A stretch of 9,311 nt of DNA from Methylococcaceae bacterium (GCA_003155565.1 PMDM01000096.1:4154-13464); one strand, 5' to 3'. Shown: positions 1 through 7,841, counted from the stretch's first letter. A program made the numbers and translations. Notes: a model not told the origin generated them from the sequence alone.

Positions 1-1779
1 ATGATGGTTGGGGAAATTGCCATCAACATCACAGAACAGTTCAATGACTTCACAGCCTAATGCTTTCAGGAGTACGGGCCCCAGTTCACCTGCGACACCA
101 TTGCCACAATCCAGAACGATTTTCAGTGGTCGGGTGACTTGAATATCCTCGCACACGGTGCCTATATACTCGCTCACAAACATGCCATTTTGTTCTATGG
201 AACCTTCTCCAGTGACAAAAGCCTGGTTGTCAATGCGTTGTTTGAGTTGTTGTATCCTGGCTCCCGCGAGTGTCTCGCCCTTGATCACCATCTTCAGGCC
301 ATTGTATTCGGATGGGTTGTGGCTACCCGTGATCATGACACCTGTGCGGCCATCAGTGTGTTGGACGACAAAATATAATACTGGCGTGGGTATCATCCCT
401 ATATCCAAGACATGGCAACCGGTTGACACGATGCCTTGGGACAAAGCTTCTGCCAGTTCGGGGCTTGATATTCTCCCATCCCTGCCAACGACGACGGTTT
501 TACAGCCCAATTCTTTGGCTTCGGAACCCACAGCCCTGCCAATGTCGTAGACGATTTCCTTGGTTAGCGTTTTACCAACGATGCCGCGAATATCATAAGC
601 CCTAAAAATGACCGAGTCCTGGTCGGTTTTTTTAGGTGTTTCCGGTTTGTTTTCGATTATCTCTGGTGTATTGACTACCGGCTTTTCGGGAATGGCTTCG
701 TGTTCAGTAACTTCAATGCCTGAGCTTGTTGTAGTTTGCTTCGAATTTGCATGGACTAGGTTTTTTTGTGTTGTTGGCTCGGGATGGCCTAATTCATGAA
801 AATAGCCCTCCAATTCAAAATCATCATCGGCATTTGTAATAGCACTAAGCCCTTGTTTTTCGACTTCTCTTTTAAGACGAGCCATTGATGAGATGACAAC
901 ATCCATTCCAGTCAAGCTGACCGGATAGCTACCTTGTGGTTTATCTCCAAGGATGTCTTTGAAAGCTTTCACAATCCAATCCAGGTCTTGCGCTAGCCGC
1001 ACAGAAAATTGTCGATAAGCAATAAAAAAAGCCGCTAAAGCAAACAAAGCTGGGATGAGAATCAATCCAATAATAAGTGAAGTTTGACCAAGACTGCCAC
1101 TATGGGGATCCCGATAGTATAAATCCCAACTAGTGCCGGTGACATTGAGCTTATTGAAGTCTTCATCCGAACCATTTTTTTCTCCAGCGCTAGACAATGT
1201 AAGTTTCTCTTGCTTAAGCTCCATATAGCCGTTTTCAATCGCTGCATCCTGTAGGCTTTGGTTAATAAAGTCAAAGCTCAAGCTCGCCAGAATAACCCCC
1301 ACGGTTTGGTTATCCTGCATAATTTTGCGTGTTATGGCGAGATGCCTGTCTGGCCCCGCGTCGCCTTGAATAGCAGGCAATGGATTATCCTGAAATGTTG
1401 CTTTTACCATATCGAGGTCACCATAACCCATACGGGGTACGTTGATTTCGTCTAGTTCGATAACACCAACAGGTAACAACCTGATTTTTCTGGCGGCAGG
1501 AAAATATTTTTCAATCTGGGCGGCCATCGCACTTAAAGAACCCGGATTGCCGCTGGTAATGGCAGCAATGACATCAGGGTCTTGAGCCATTTTATCTAAT
1601 GAGCGGTCGAGCAGTTTTATTTGGTCACTAAGTGACTGCACCACCCCCTTGGCAGAAGACAGTGCCGCGTCTTCTTTTGCTTGCGCCACTACCATTTTGG
1701 ATGACAGGTAAACGCCAGTTCCCGCTATCAAAATCATAAGGATGGCAATAAATGTCAACACCGAGAACAATCGTTCCAT
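1..1779 (-). CDS. algC: AlgC phosphomannomutase/phosphoglucomutase with N-terminal membrane domain (C-terminus cut by window edge)
   Basis: Interconverts mannose-6-P/mannose-1-P and glucose-6-P/glucose-1-P, feeding GDP-mannose and UDP-glucose for exopolysaccharide and LPS. My reading of the minus strand is open for 593 codons from ATG 1779 to base 1, with no stop. Residues about 7-27 form a membrane helix, about 28-230 an extracytoplasmic region, and 234-253 a second helix. An amphipathic segment follows, then a Thr/Glu/Pro-rich linker (about 320-390). The catalytic domain begins at AYDIRG (residue 394) and includes the phosphoserine loop TGSHNP (Ser486) and DCGNGVAG. The 92-residue spacing between these motifs equals that in the 463-residue P. 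aeruginosa AlgC. The metal-binding DGDGDR-type loop lies beyond the window. A ribosome site AGGGGT (1785-1790) sits 5 nt before the ATG. A longer AlgC with a membrane N-terminus is also known in Pseudomonas. It is last in the coaBC-dut cluster and 150 bp from its truncated paralogue. Confidence 0.96.
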   Translation of the reverse strand, partial: MERLFSVLTFIAILMILIAGTGVYLSSKMVVAQAKEDAALSSAKGVVQSLSDQIKLLDRSLDKMAQDPDVIAAITSGNPGSLSAMAAQIEKYFPAARKIRLLPVGVIELDEINVPRMGYGDLDMVKATFQDNPLPAIQGDAGPDRHLAITRKIMQDNQTVGVILASLSFDFINQSLQDAAIENGYMELKQEKLTLSSAGEKNGSDEDFNKLNVTGTSWDLYYRDPHSGSLGQTSLIIGLILIPALFALAAFFIAYRQFSVRLAQDLDWIVKAFKDILGDKPQGSYPVSLTGMDVVISSMARLKREVEKQGLSAITNADDDFELEGYFHELGHPEPTTQKNLVHANSKQTTTSSGIEVTEHEAIPEKPVVNTPEIIENKPETPKKTDQDSVIFRAYDIRGIVGKTLTKEIVYDIGRAVGSEAKELGCKTVVVGRDGRISSPELAEALSQGIVSTGCHVLDIGMIPTPVLYFVVQHTDGRTGVMITGSHNPSEYNGLKMVIKGETLAGARIQQLKQRIDNQAFVTGEGSIEQNGMFVSEYIGTVCEDIQVTRPLKIVLDCGNGVAGELGPVLLKALGCEVIELFCDVDGNFPNHH

Positions 1780-1929
1780 TCTGTACCCCTATCAAAGTGT
1801 ATGGCTAGTGAGGATTTGTTTGATCAAGCCACTCAGGCAGGCTTTTAAAGTCTTTGGACTGCCCAAATTTAATCGCTGTGTGCCTTAATAAGCAGCAGCT
1901 TATCATGTTCTTTTGTATCGTTGTGGTTT
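1780..1929. other. Gap between the AlgC-domain paralogue and algC
   Basis: This 150-bp spacer is much longer than the others in the cluster. It holds a small inverted repeat, ATAAGC-AGCA-GCTTAT (1888-1903), without a following T-run in the leftward transcript direction, so it is not a standard intrinsic terminator. The algC ribosome site is at 1785-1790. I see no coding remnant and no convincing sigma-70 promoter, though a separate algC promoter here is possible. Confidence 0.5.
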
Positions 1930-2874
1930 TCACATTTCAAACCATTTATCGTTTACGACCCGTTTAAATTGCGCTAAAGTCGATATAAGGTTTCTGGTTT
2001 CGCCTAATTTAACCGGATAGTCGCCTAATGGCTTTTCTGTCAAAATATCTTTAAATGCCTTCGTAAGCCAAGACATATCTTGTGCCAACAAATCAGACAG
2101 CTTCCGGTAACCCATGACAAAACCTAATGCAACCACTAATGCGGGTATCAAAACAACAGCGAGCATCAGTGAAAATTCGATTACGCCAGTTGGGCTACTA
2201 TTGTCATAGTAGAGTTCCCATTCGGTGTTTGGCACTTTGACGGGGTCATTGTCAATTTCTTCTTGATCGAGTTTCTCACCCGTGGAGGCCAGCACCAGCT
2301 TGCCTTGTCTTAACTCGATATAGCCTTTTTCCAATGGTGTTGCAGAGAGTATCCTGCCAATAAAATCAAAATTCACTCTCGCCAAAACTACACCTATGGC
2401 GGCATCATTTTGCATGATTCGTCGGGCAATAGCCAGATGTCTGTCCGCACCCAAATCGCCTTGAATGGCAGTCGGTTGATTTTTTTCGAAGGTTTTTCTT
2501 GCAATATCAAGATCAGCAAAACTCATGCCCGTAGTGGTTGGCTTGCTGGGATCTTTAGCTTCCGGCAATATAAATTCTATCGAAAGGATACCTGGAAAAT
2601 GATCTGCCAGTTTTTTTTCAGCATTTGTCAACAGTTCAGGATTATTCTGGGCTACAGCATTGATAATGTCAGGATCTTGCGCCATTTTATCCAAAAGATT
2701 GTCCAATAGGTTAACCTGTTCAGACAGCGACAAAGATACCCCTTTGGCAGTCGCAGAAACGGCATCCACTTTTGATTTCGAAATGAATATATTGGATAGC
2801 AAAAAAGCGCCGGAACCTGCGACTATCACCATCAAAATACAAATTACTGCTAATGTAGCAACTATACGTTCCAT
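1930..2874 (-). CDS. Stand-alone paralogue of the AlgC N-terminal membrane/sensor domain
   Basis: This is a 314-residue protein of unknown function. It has a membrane helix at about 7-29, an extracytoplasmic domain of about 200 residues, a second helix at about 234-256, and a cytoplasmic tail with an amphipathic stretch (AQDMSWLTKAFKDIL). It aligns end to end with the first ~310 residues of AlgC next door: shared MER start, LDKMAQDPD, IQGD-x-G-x-DRHLAI, FDFI, and KDIL-x-x-KP-x-G-x-YPV. By hand, about half of some 170 compared positions are identical. It stops where the AlgC linker begins and has no phosphomutase domain; in the same frame after the stop no such remnant appears. The start is supported by GAGGTG (2880-2885), 5 nt before the ATG. 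It lies 25 bp after dut, so it is probably cotranscribed. A tandem duplication with loss of the catalytic part is the simplest origin. A role as AlgC partner or membrane sensor is inference. Confidence 0.92.
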   Translation of the reverse strand: MERIVATLAVICILMVIVAGSGAFLLSNIFISKSKVDAVSATAKGVSLSLSEQVNLLDNLLDKMAQDPDIINAVAQNNPELLTNAEKKLADHFPGILSIEFILPEAKDPSKPTTTGMSFADLDIARKTFEKNQPTAIQGDLGADRHLAIARRIMQNDAAIGVVLARVNFDFIGRILSATPLEKGYIELRQGKLVLASTGEKLDQEEIDNDPVKVPNTEWELYYDNSSPTGVIEFSLMLAVVLIPALVVALGFVMGYRKLSDLLAQDMSWLTKAFKDILTEKPLGDYPVKLGETRNLISTLAQFKRVVNDKWFEM

Positions 2875-2899
2875 TAATACACCTCAACCAAAAAAACCA

Positions 2900-3355
2900 T
2901 CAATGCCTCCCAGTATGGCCAAAACCGCCATCAGCACGGGAACTTTCATGAAACTCCTCGACCTGCTCCAATGCTACCTGCACGACGGGGACAAAAACCA
3001 TTTGTGCAATCCGTTCGCCGATATTGATGGTGAAAGCGGTATTGCCGCGATTCCAGCACGACACGAAAATCTGGCCTTGATAGTCGGAGTCGATCAAACC
3101 GACCAAATTGCCTAGGACGATGCCGTGTTTATGGCCTAATCCTGATCTGGGTAAGAGGACGGCAGCCAAGTGATGGTCGCCAATATGGATCGCAAGACCC
3201 GTTGGAATCAGCAAAGTTTCACCTGGCCTCAATTCCGTGGCTACATCCAAACACGCCCGCAGATCCAATCCGGCTGAGCCGGATGTGGCATATTCCGGCA
3301 GTGGGATTTCATTGCCGATGCGGCTATCCAGGATTTTAACTTCTATTTTTTTCAT
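2900..3355 (-). CDS. dut: dUTP diphosphatase (dUTPase)
   Basis: Cytosolic homotrimeric enzyme that hydrolyses dUTP to dUMP and pyrophosphate, keeping uracil out of DNA and supplying dTMP synthesis. The 151 residues match the usual bacterial length. All five family motifs are present in order: AGLDLRA (28-34), PRSGLG (69-74), GLIDSDYQG (86-94, with the catalytic Asp at 89), GERIAQ (113-118) and the C-terminal Arg-Gly-rich motif [12 protein letters not shown] (140-151). The ATG at 3355 lies inside the end of coaBC, giving a 20-bp overlap and probable translational coupling; no strong ribosome site is visible. coaBC-dut-algC is a conserved gammaproteobacterial order. The AlgC-domain paralogue is inserted 25 bp downstream. 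Confidence 0.98.
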   Translation of the reverse strand: MKKIEVKILDSRIGNEIPLPEYATSGSAGLDLRACLDVATELRPGETLLIPTGLAIHIGDHHLAAVLLPRSGLGHKHGIVLGNLVGLIDSDYQGQIFVSCWNRGNTAFTINIGERIAQMVFVPVVQVALEQVEEFHESSRADGGFGHTGRH

Positions 3356-4559
3356 TAAATCTTGTTGCGATTAAGTTGATTAACTGTTCTGCCAATTGAT
3401 TTTTGTCCGTCATTGCCAGGGATGCGTGGCCTTGATCCCAGAACACCTCTAAGGCATTTTGCTCGCTATCGAAACCGCCTTGTTCTTGCCCTACCCAGTT
3501 GGCGGCAATCATATCCAAATTTTTTTTACGCAGCTTTTCTTGTGCATAAACTTCAAGGTCATTGGTTTCCGCCGCGAAGCCGACCGTAAATGGCGCATTA
3601 TTCAATCGGGCGACATCGGTCAGTATATCTTTAGTCTTATGTAAAACCAGATTTGTTTGATCGGCCTGTTTCTTGATTTTATCTTTTTCCATCGCTATAG
3701 GTCTGTAATCAGCAACAGCGGCCGCACCTATATAAATATCAGCATTAACAGCCCGCGTCAAAACCGCATCGTACATTTGTGACGCAGTTTCCACATTCAC
3801 AATATCAAGCCCAGCGGGAGAGGAGAGGTTCACCGGGCCGCTAACCAGCGAGACTTGTGCTCCGGCCTGTAAAGCGGCGCGAGCGAGTGCGTAACCCATT
3901 TTGCCGGAACTACGATTGGTGATGTAACGCACTGAAGCAATATATTCCCGCGTCGGCCCCGCGCTGACCAAAACTTTAACACTTTGGAGAACTGTCATTC
4001 TCGGCTCGGCTAATAGCCGTTGGCAGATTTCGGCAGGTTCTGCCATTCGGCCCTTACCTATTTCACCACACGCTTGATCGCCGGAACCTGGGCCGATAAA
4101 GTTGACTCCATAGTTTTCAAGTTTACGTATATTTTCTTGGGTTATCGCCTTGTTCCACATGGCTTGGTTCATGGCAGGAGCCATGTAAACAGGGCAAGTT
4201 GCCGCCAAGAATAAGGTTGTTACCAGGTCATCAGCCAAGCCGTGGGCGCATTTCGCCAGTGTGTTTGCGGTAGTGGGCGCAATCACCACGACATCAGCCC
4301 AACGCGCCAGATTAATATGCCCCATCGCATTTTCTTCATCAACATCAAGCAGTTCCGTATGCACCGGATTGCCCGATAGTGCCTGGAAGGTCAATGGGTT
4401 GACAAATTCCCGTGCAGAACGGGTCATGACCACGCGCACTTCACAGCCCTGTTTGCGTAATAATCTAACTAATTCAGCAGACTTATAAGCGGCGATACCA
4501 CCGCAAATTGCCAACAGAACGTGTTTTCTAAAGGGAGTGTCCAAGTTTGTTCCGGCCAA
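3336..4559 (-). CDS. coaBC: Bifunctional phosphopantothenoylcysteine decarboxylase / phosphopantothenate-cysteine ligase
   Basis: Catalyses two steps of coenzyme A synthesis: CTP-dependent joining of 4'-phosphopantothenate and cysteine (CoaB), then FMN-dependent decarboxylation to 4'-phosphopantetheine (CoaC). The protein has 407 residues. The CoaC half (about 13-185) shows GGIAAYKS, the catalytic His81 in [14 protein letters not shown] (Asn131) and the [10 protein letters not shown] flap (Cys164); each is offset by exactly 6 from E. coli His75, Asn125 and Cys158. The CoaB half (about 193-400) shows [18 protein letters not shown] (Asn215), [13 protein letters not shown] (Lys294) and VGFAAET. 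The start is unusual: the longest frame opens with TTG at 4559 and no ATG or GTG lies upstream in frame. A second TTG at codon 6 (4544) is a possible alternative. It is divergent from radC and the first gene of the cluster. Confidence 0.97.
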   Translation of the reverse strand: MAGTNLDTPFRKHVLLAICGGIAAYKSAELVRLLRKQGCEVRVVMTRSAREFVNPLTFQALSGNPVHTELLDVDEENAMGHINLARWADVVVIAPTTANTLAKCAHGLADDLVTTLFLAATCPVYMAPAMNQAMWNKAITQENIRKLENYGVNFIGPGSGDQACGEIGKGRMAEPAEICQRLLAEPRMTVLQSVKVLVSAGPTREYIASVRYITNRSSGKMGYALARAALQAGAQVSLVSGPVNLSSPAGLDIVNVETASQMYDAVLTRAVNADIYIGAAAVADYRPIAMEKDKIKKQADQTNLVLHKTKDILTDVARLNNAPFTVGFAAETNDLEVYAQEKLRKKNLDMIAANWVGQEQGGFDSEQNALEVFWDQGHASLAMTDKNQLAEQLINLIATRFNEKNRS

Positions 4560-4571
4560 AACGTAATGGCA

Positions 4572-4577
4572 ATTATA
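4572..4577 (-). promoter_or_regulatory. Candidate -10 element for coaBC
   Basis: On the minus strand these bases read TATAAT, a perfect sigma-70 -10 hexamer, in the 60-bp coaBC/radC divergent gap. No good -35 lies 16-18 bp upstream. Transcription starting about 7 nt downstream would leave only a few untranslated bases before TTG 4559, or about 20 before TTG 4544, so it bears on start choice. It overlaps the candidate radC -35. Confidence 0.4.
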
Positions 4578-4605
4578 GACAAATTCTTCTAAGCTTAGGT
4601 TTTAT
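4576..4605 (+). promoter_or_regulatory. Candidate radC promoter
   Basis: TAGACA (4576-4581, 5 of 6 to the -35 consensus), an 18-bp spacer, then TTTTAT (4600-4605, 4 of 6 to the -10). It would give a leader of roughly 8 nt before the radC ATG. The spacer contains the 10-bp palindrome CTAAGCTTAG (4589-4598). It is a weak prediction, from consensus matching only. Confidence 0.3.
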
Positions 4606-4619
4606 TTAAAGGAAGTGCG

Positions 4620-5294
4620 ATGGCTATCAAAGATTGGGCCGCCGATGATAGGCCGAGAGAAAAACTGTTAAGACGCGGGCCCAGTGCGTTGACAGATGCC
4701 GAATTACTCGCCATTTTTCTGCGGACAGGCACACCTGGAAAATCAGCGGTAGATTTAGCGCGTGAGTTACTCGATCATTTTGGCTCTTTAAAAGCCTTGC
4801 TCAGTGCCGATCAGCAGCGGTTTTGCCAAGGCCACGGCTTGGGTGATGCCAAATATGCCCAACTACAGGCTGTGATGGAAATGGCAAAACGGCATTTTAA
4901 AGAATCCCTGCAACGCGGCGATGCCTTAAGCAGCCCGGACATTACCCGCGCTTATCTTAGCGCCCAACTTCGCGGCTATAGTTATGAGGTGTTCGCCTGT
5001 TTATTCCTCGACAACCAGAACCGCGTCATTCAATTGACCGAGTTATTCCGTGGCACGATAGACGCAGCCAGCGTTTACCCCAGGGAAGTGGCGAAACAGG
5101 CATTACACCACAACGCTGCCGCCGTCATCTTTGCCCATAACCACCCTTCCGGCATTGCCGAACCCAGCCCAGCCGACAAACACATCACCGAAAAACTCAA
5201 ACAAGGTTTGGCGTTGTTTGATATTCGGGTGCTGGATCACTTTATTATTGGCGACGGGGAGCCTTATTCCTTTGCAGAGCATGGGTTGATTTAA
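4620..5294 (+). CDS. radC: RadC family JAB1/MPN+ domain protein
   Basis: The 224 residues match the usual RadC length. The N-terminal third (about 1-95) is the helical UPF0758 part with helix-hairpin-helix-like features ([30 protein letters not shown]). Residues about 100-224 are the JAB1/MPN+ metalloprotease-like domain, with [15 protein letters not shown] and a complete JAMM zinc motif: His173, His175, Ser183 and Asp186 in [14 protein letters not shown]. The family was once linked to DNA repair in E. coli, but that assignment was withdrawn and its biochemical role remains unsettled. The ATG follows GGAAG at a short spacing. It is divergent from coaBC, as in many gammaproteobacteria, and convergent with purC, their stops sharing a TTAA. 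Confidence 0.96.
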   Translation: MAIKDWAADDRPREKLLRRGPSALTDAELLAIFLRTGTPGKSAVDLARELLDHFGSLKALLSADQQRFCQGHGLGDAKYAQLQAVMEMAKRHFKESLQRGDALSSPDITRAYLSAQLRGYSYEVFACLFLDNQNRVIQLTELFRGTIDAASVYPREVAKQALHHNAAAVIFAHNHPSGIAEPSPADKHITEKLKQGLALFDIRVLDHFIIGDGEPYSFAEHGLI

Positions 5295-6184
5295 CTTCCT
5301 GTCAATATGGCTTCTGCTTCCCGGTATTTGGCTGCACAATGCGCCAAAACTTCCTTGGGCAAATGCGGCCCTGGCGCGATTTTATTCCAATCCAGGGTTT
5401 CCAGATAATCGCGGACGTACTGCTTGTCAAAGCTGGGCGGGCTGATGCCGACCTGGTATTGGTCTGCTGGCCAGAATCTTGAAGAATCCGGTGTTAACAC
5501 TTCATCAATCACATACAACAAGCCTTCCTCATCGACACCGAATTCGAATTTGGTATCGGCAATGATAATGCCACGCTCTTTGGCGTATTCAGCGGCTTCT
5601 TTGTACAACCTTAAGCTGGTGTCGCGCACCTGTTCTGCCAGTGCTTGCCCCATCAGTTCAACCGTTTTTTCAAAGGAAACATTCTCGTCGTGCTGGTCGG
5701 CGGCGGCTTTAGTTGACGGCGTGAAGATGGGTTCTGGCAATTGTTGTGCTTGTTGCAGGCCTTTCGGCAAAGCGATGCCGCAAACAGCGCCGGATTTAAG
5801 GTAGTCTTTCCAGCCGGAACCGATCAGGTAGCCCCGGACGATGGCTTCAACAGGCAAGGGCTTTAACAATTTCACCACAATGGCGCGGCCTTCAATTTGT
5901 GCGCGTTCTGTAGGGTCAGGCACAATGTCGGATAAGGGAATTGCAGCCAAATGATTGGGAATGACGTGGCTTAGTTTATCAAACCAGAAGTTGGAAATAC
6001 GCGTTAACATAAGTCCCTTACCGGGAATCGGATCAGGTAAAATGACATCAAACGCTGACAGCCTATCAGTCGTCACAATCAACATGTGCTGGTCATCAAT
6101 ATGATAAATATCCCGGACTTTTCCCCGTGCGCGTAAAGTCAGGGACGGCAGGTTTGATTGATAAAGCGCTTCTGGAGCAGTCAT
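5291..6184 (-). CDS. purC: Phosphoribosylaminoimidazole-succinocarboxamide (SAICAR) synthase
   Basis: Purine synthesis step 8: ATP-dependent joining of aspartate to CAIR, giving SAICAR, in the cytosol. From ATG 6184 the protein has 297 residues, the long form (about 300) rather than the ~237-residue E. coli form. Visible motifs are GKVRDIY (21-27, nucleotide binding), DRLSAFDV (40-47), [30 protein letters not shown] (112-128), FTPSTKA with HDENVSF (154-171), [10 protein letters not shown] (207-216) and [13 protein letters not shown] (226-238). The frame is open 13 codons further to a TTG at 6223. I prefer ATG 6184 because it has a GAGGTG site (6187-6192) just upstream, and family members start near the motif [15 protein letters not shown]. 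It stands alone between convergent radC and divergent djlA. Confidence 0.97.
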   Translation of the reverse strand: MTAPEALYQSNLPSLTLRARGKVRDIYHIDDQHMLIVTTDRLSAFDVILPDPIPGKGLMLTRISNFWFDKLSHVIPNHLAAIPLSDIVPDPTERAQIEGRAIVVKLLKPLPVEAIVRGYLIGSGWKDYLKSGAVCGIALPKGLQQAQQLPEPIFTPSTKAAADQHDENVSFEKTVELMGQALAEQVRDTSLRLYKEAAEYAKERGIIIADTKFEFGVDEEGLLYVIDEVLTPDSSRFWPADQYQVGISPPSFDKQYVRDYLETLDWNKIAPGPHLPKEVLAHCAAKYREAEAILTGS

Positions 6185-6186
6185 AG

Positions 6187-6192
6187 CACCTC
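6187..6192 (-). promoter_or_regulatory. Ribosome binding site deciding the purC start
   Basis: Reads GAGGTG on the minus strand; the GAGG core ends 4 nt before ATG 6184. The longer in-frame TTG start at 6223 would place this site inside the coding region, which argues for the shorter protein. Confidence 0.6.
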
Positions 6193-6262
6193 GAATTAAA
6201 GGATTTTGATAATATGCAGGCAATGATTCTAACTATTCATCTTGCTCTTTCGACAAGATAAG

Positions 6263-6290
6263 ATGACTATGCTGAAAACCTTTATATGAT
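6263..6290 (+). promoter_or_regulatory. Candidate djlA promoter
   Basis: ATGACT (6263-6268, 4 of 6 to the -35), a 16-bp spacer and TATGAT (6285-6290, 5 of 6 to the -10) lie in the purC/djlA divergent gap, predicting a leader of about 30 nt. The same gap holds a 6-bp stem inverted repeat, ATCTTG...CAAGAT (6239-6259), and, for purC, a lone TATTAT on the minus strand (6209-6214) with no good -35. Confidence 0.3.
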
Positions 6291-6327
6291 TCTATCATTT
6301 TTTATTACATAAGCAGGACGGGTATCG

Positions 6328-7155
6328 ATGAGTTGGCTGGGTAAATTTTTGGGCGGCGCGTTTGGTTTTATGCTGGGAGGGCCGTTGGGTGGCGTGTTGG
6401 GAGTCTCTCTGGGTCATCAATTCGATATTGGCATGATTAGACTGGATGCACATGAAACCCTTAGGCCAGGCGACCAACACCGTGTGCAAATGGCATTTTT
6501 TACCGCAACCTTTTCGGTGATGGGGCATATTGCCAAGGCGGATGGGCGCGTTTCCCCGGAAGAAATATCCTTGGCTAATCGCATCATGGACCAAATGTCC
6601 ATATCCGGCGAGATGCGTACAACGGCTGTCAATCTTTTCCAGCAAGGGAAAAGCGCTGATTTTCCCTTGGACGACGTTTTAGCGCAGTTTTACCAGGAAT
6701 GTCATCGCCGTACAGACCTTATCCGCATGTTCCTGGAAATCCAAATGCAGGAAGCCTTGGCTGATGGATCGTTAGATAGCAAAGAAGAAAAGCTGTTACT
6801 GCATATATGCGGGCAACTTCGGGTTTCCCATTTTGATTACGAACGCCTGAAAATACGGGTGCTTGCCCAGCAGCGTTTTTATAACCGCAATTATCAACAC
6901 AGCAACCACCAGTACCAACCACCCCGCCGAGAGCAATCAAGCTTACAAGACGCTTATGAGGTGTTGGGGTTAACCCAATCAGCCAGCGAGGAGGAAGTAA
7001 AAAAAGCCTATCGCCGGTTAATGAGCCAAAATCACCCCGACAAGCTGGTGGCAAAAGGTTTGCCAGAAGAAATGATGAAACTTGCTAAGGAAAAAACCCA
7101 AAAAATCACCAAAGCTTACGAGACAGTACAGCAAGCCAGAAAAAATGATCGGTAA
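6328..7155 (+). CDS. djlA: DjlA-type membrane-anchored J-domain co-chaperone
   Basis: DnaK co-chaperone of the inner membrane; in E. coli it is linked to envelope stress signalling and capsule synthesis. The 275 residues are close to E. coli DjlA (271). Residues about 5-30 are a Gly-rich membrane segment (GKFLGGAFGFMLGGPLGG). Residues about 50-190 are the TerB-like helical domain, with ATFSVMGHIAKADGRVS and DLIRMFLEIQMQEALADGSLD. A polar Gln/Asn/His/Pro-rich linker (about 185-205) leads to the J-domain (208-275), with the invariant HPD at 236-238 and KLVAKGLPEEMM, very like the E. coli protein. ATG 6328 is preceded by AGGACGGG. It is a single gene, convergent with crp 17 bp away. Confidence 0.96.
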   Translation: MSWLGKFLGGAFGFMLGGPLGGVLGVSLGHQFDIGMIRLDAHETLRPGDQHRVQMAFFTATFSVMGHIAKADGRVSPEEISLANRIMDQMSISGEMRTTAVNLFQQGKSADFPLDDVLAQFYQECHRRTDLIRMFLEIQMQEALADGSLDSKEEKLLLHICGQLRVSHFDYERLKIRVLAQQRFYNRNYQHSNHQYQPPRREQSSLQDAYEVLGLTQSASEEEVKKAYRRLMSQNHPDKLVAKGLPEEMMKLAKEKTQKITKAYETVQQARKNDR

Positions 7156-7157
7156 AT

Positions 7158-7173
7158 AGCTAAAAAATTAGCT
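7158..7173. terminator. Possible small hairpin between convergent djlA and crp
   Basis: AGCTAA, loop AAAA, TTAGCT: a 6-bp perfect stem in the 17-bp gap, touching the first base of the crp stop triplet. Neither direction has a following T-run, and half the stem is A/T, so termination would be weak. It is listed because convergent genes need an end here and nothing better is present. Confidence 0.3.
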
Positions 7174-7841
7174 CAACGCGTACCAAACACCACAATCGTT
7201 TTCCCATGTGCGGAGATTAGCCCTTTATCTTCCATTTCTTTCATTACCCGTCCGGCCATTTCCCTGGAACAACCCACAATACGGCCAATTTCCTGCCGGG
7301 TAATGTACAACTGCATACCATCAGGATGGGTCATGGCATCAGGTTCTTTGCAAAGGTCCAATAGGGCGCGGGCAATGCGGCCTTCGACATCCATGAAAGC
7401 CAAGTCACTGAATTTACGGCTGGTTTTCAAAAGACGGCTAGCCAGTTGTTCACCTATCATAAAGAGTATGTCAGGGGCGCTTGCCAGCAACTCTTTCCTG
7501 AGTACCTGACGGAAGCGCTCGTAACTCATTTCTGCCAATTGGCATTGAGTACGGGTTTTAACGGTGACTTTCCGGGTTTCGGAACCCTTGAATACACCGA
7601 TGGTGCCGATAAACTCGTGTTTATTCAGGTACGCCAACACCAATTCCTGATCATTCTCCTCATCTTCCACACAGATACTAACGGAACCATCAGCGATATA
7701 ATACAGCCGGTCACCCAAATCACCTGGCCTGAACACAATGGTTTTTGGGGGGTAGGTCTTTTTGTGACAAAAAGGTAACAATTTTTCCATCACATTTTTG
7801 TAAGGTTCTTCGTGCGGTGTAATGACCATAATGATTACCAT
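7173..7841 (-). CDS. crp: Crp/Vfr-family transcription regulator with altered cAMP-pocket residues
   Basis: The 222 residues comprise an N-terminal cyclic-nucleotide-binding barrel (about 18-120), a dimer helix (about 123-150) and a winged helix-turn-helix ending HGKTIVVFGTR, nearly identical to E. coli Crp. Recognition helix CSREMAGRVM keeps Arg193, Glu194 and Arg198 (E. coli Arg180, Glu181, Arg185), so TGTGA-type half-sites are expected. In the phosphate-binding cassette FIGTIGVFKGSETRK, E. coli Glu72 is Thr80 and Ser83 is Lys91, while Arg82 (Arg90) and the C-helix Thr-Ser (140-141) remain. A 5-residue insertion (near KELLASAPDIL) precedes the C-helix. cAMP binding may therefore be weak or replaced; this is inference. 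ATG 7841 and ATG 7829 (codon 5) are both possible starts. It is divergent from the OsmC-family gene, an arrangement shared with E. coli crp/yhfA. Confidence 0.94.
   Translation of the reverse strand: MVIIMVITPHEEPYKNVMEKLLPFCHKKTYPPKTIVFRPGDLGDRLYYIADGSVSICVEDEENDQELVLAYLNKHEFIGTIGVFKGSETRKVTVKTRTQCQLAEMSYERFRQVLRKELLASAPDILFMIGEQLASRLLKTSRKFSDLAFMDVEGRIARALLDLCKEPDAMTHPDGMQLYITRQEIGRIVGCSREMAGRVMKEMEDKGLISAHGKTIVVFGTR

Noticed and set aside
158..799. Several plus-strand open frames of 60-130 codons
   Set aside because: They lie opposite the algC catalytic domain, whose minus-strand frame gives a clear conserved protein; the plus-strand translations show no family pattern.
1062..1274. A minus-strand frame within algC in a different phase, possibly a frameshift
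   Set aside because: The main algC frame reads through this stretch without a stop and aligns with the paralogue, so no frameshift is needed.
1888..1903. Hairpin ATAAGC-AGCA-GCTTAT as terminator before algC
   Set aside because: Short A/T-rich stem and no T-run on the leftward transcript; it may be chance.
2410..3115. Plus-strand frames of 99 and 151 codons
   Set aside because: They are shadows of the AlgC-domain paralogue and dut, without ribosome sites or recognisable motifs.
6239..6259. Inverted repeat ATCTTG/CAAGAT as an operator in the purC/djlA gap
   Set aside because: Only 6-bp arms with a 9-nt loop, expected by chance in AT-rich intergenic DNA; no recognised regulator site (not a PurR box).
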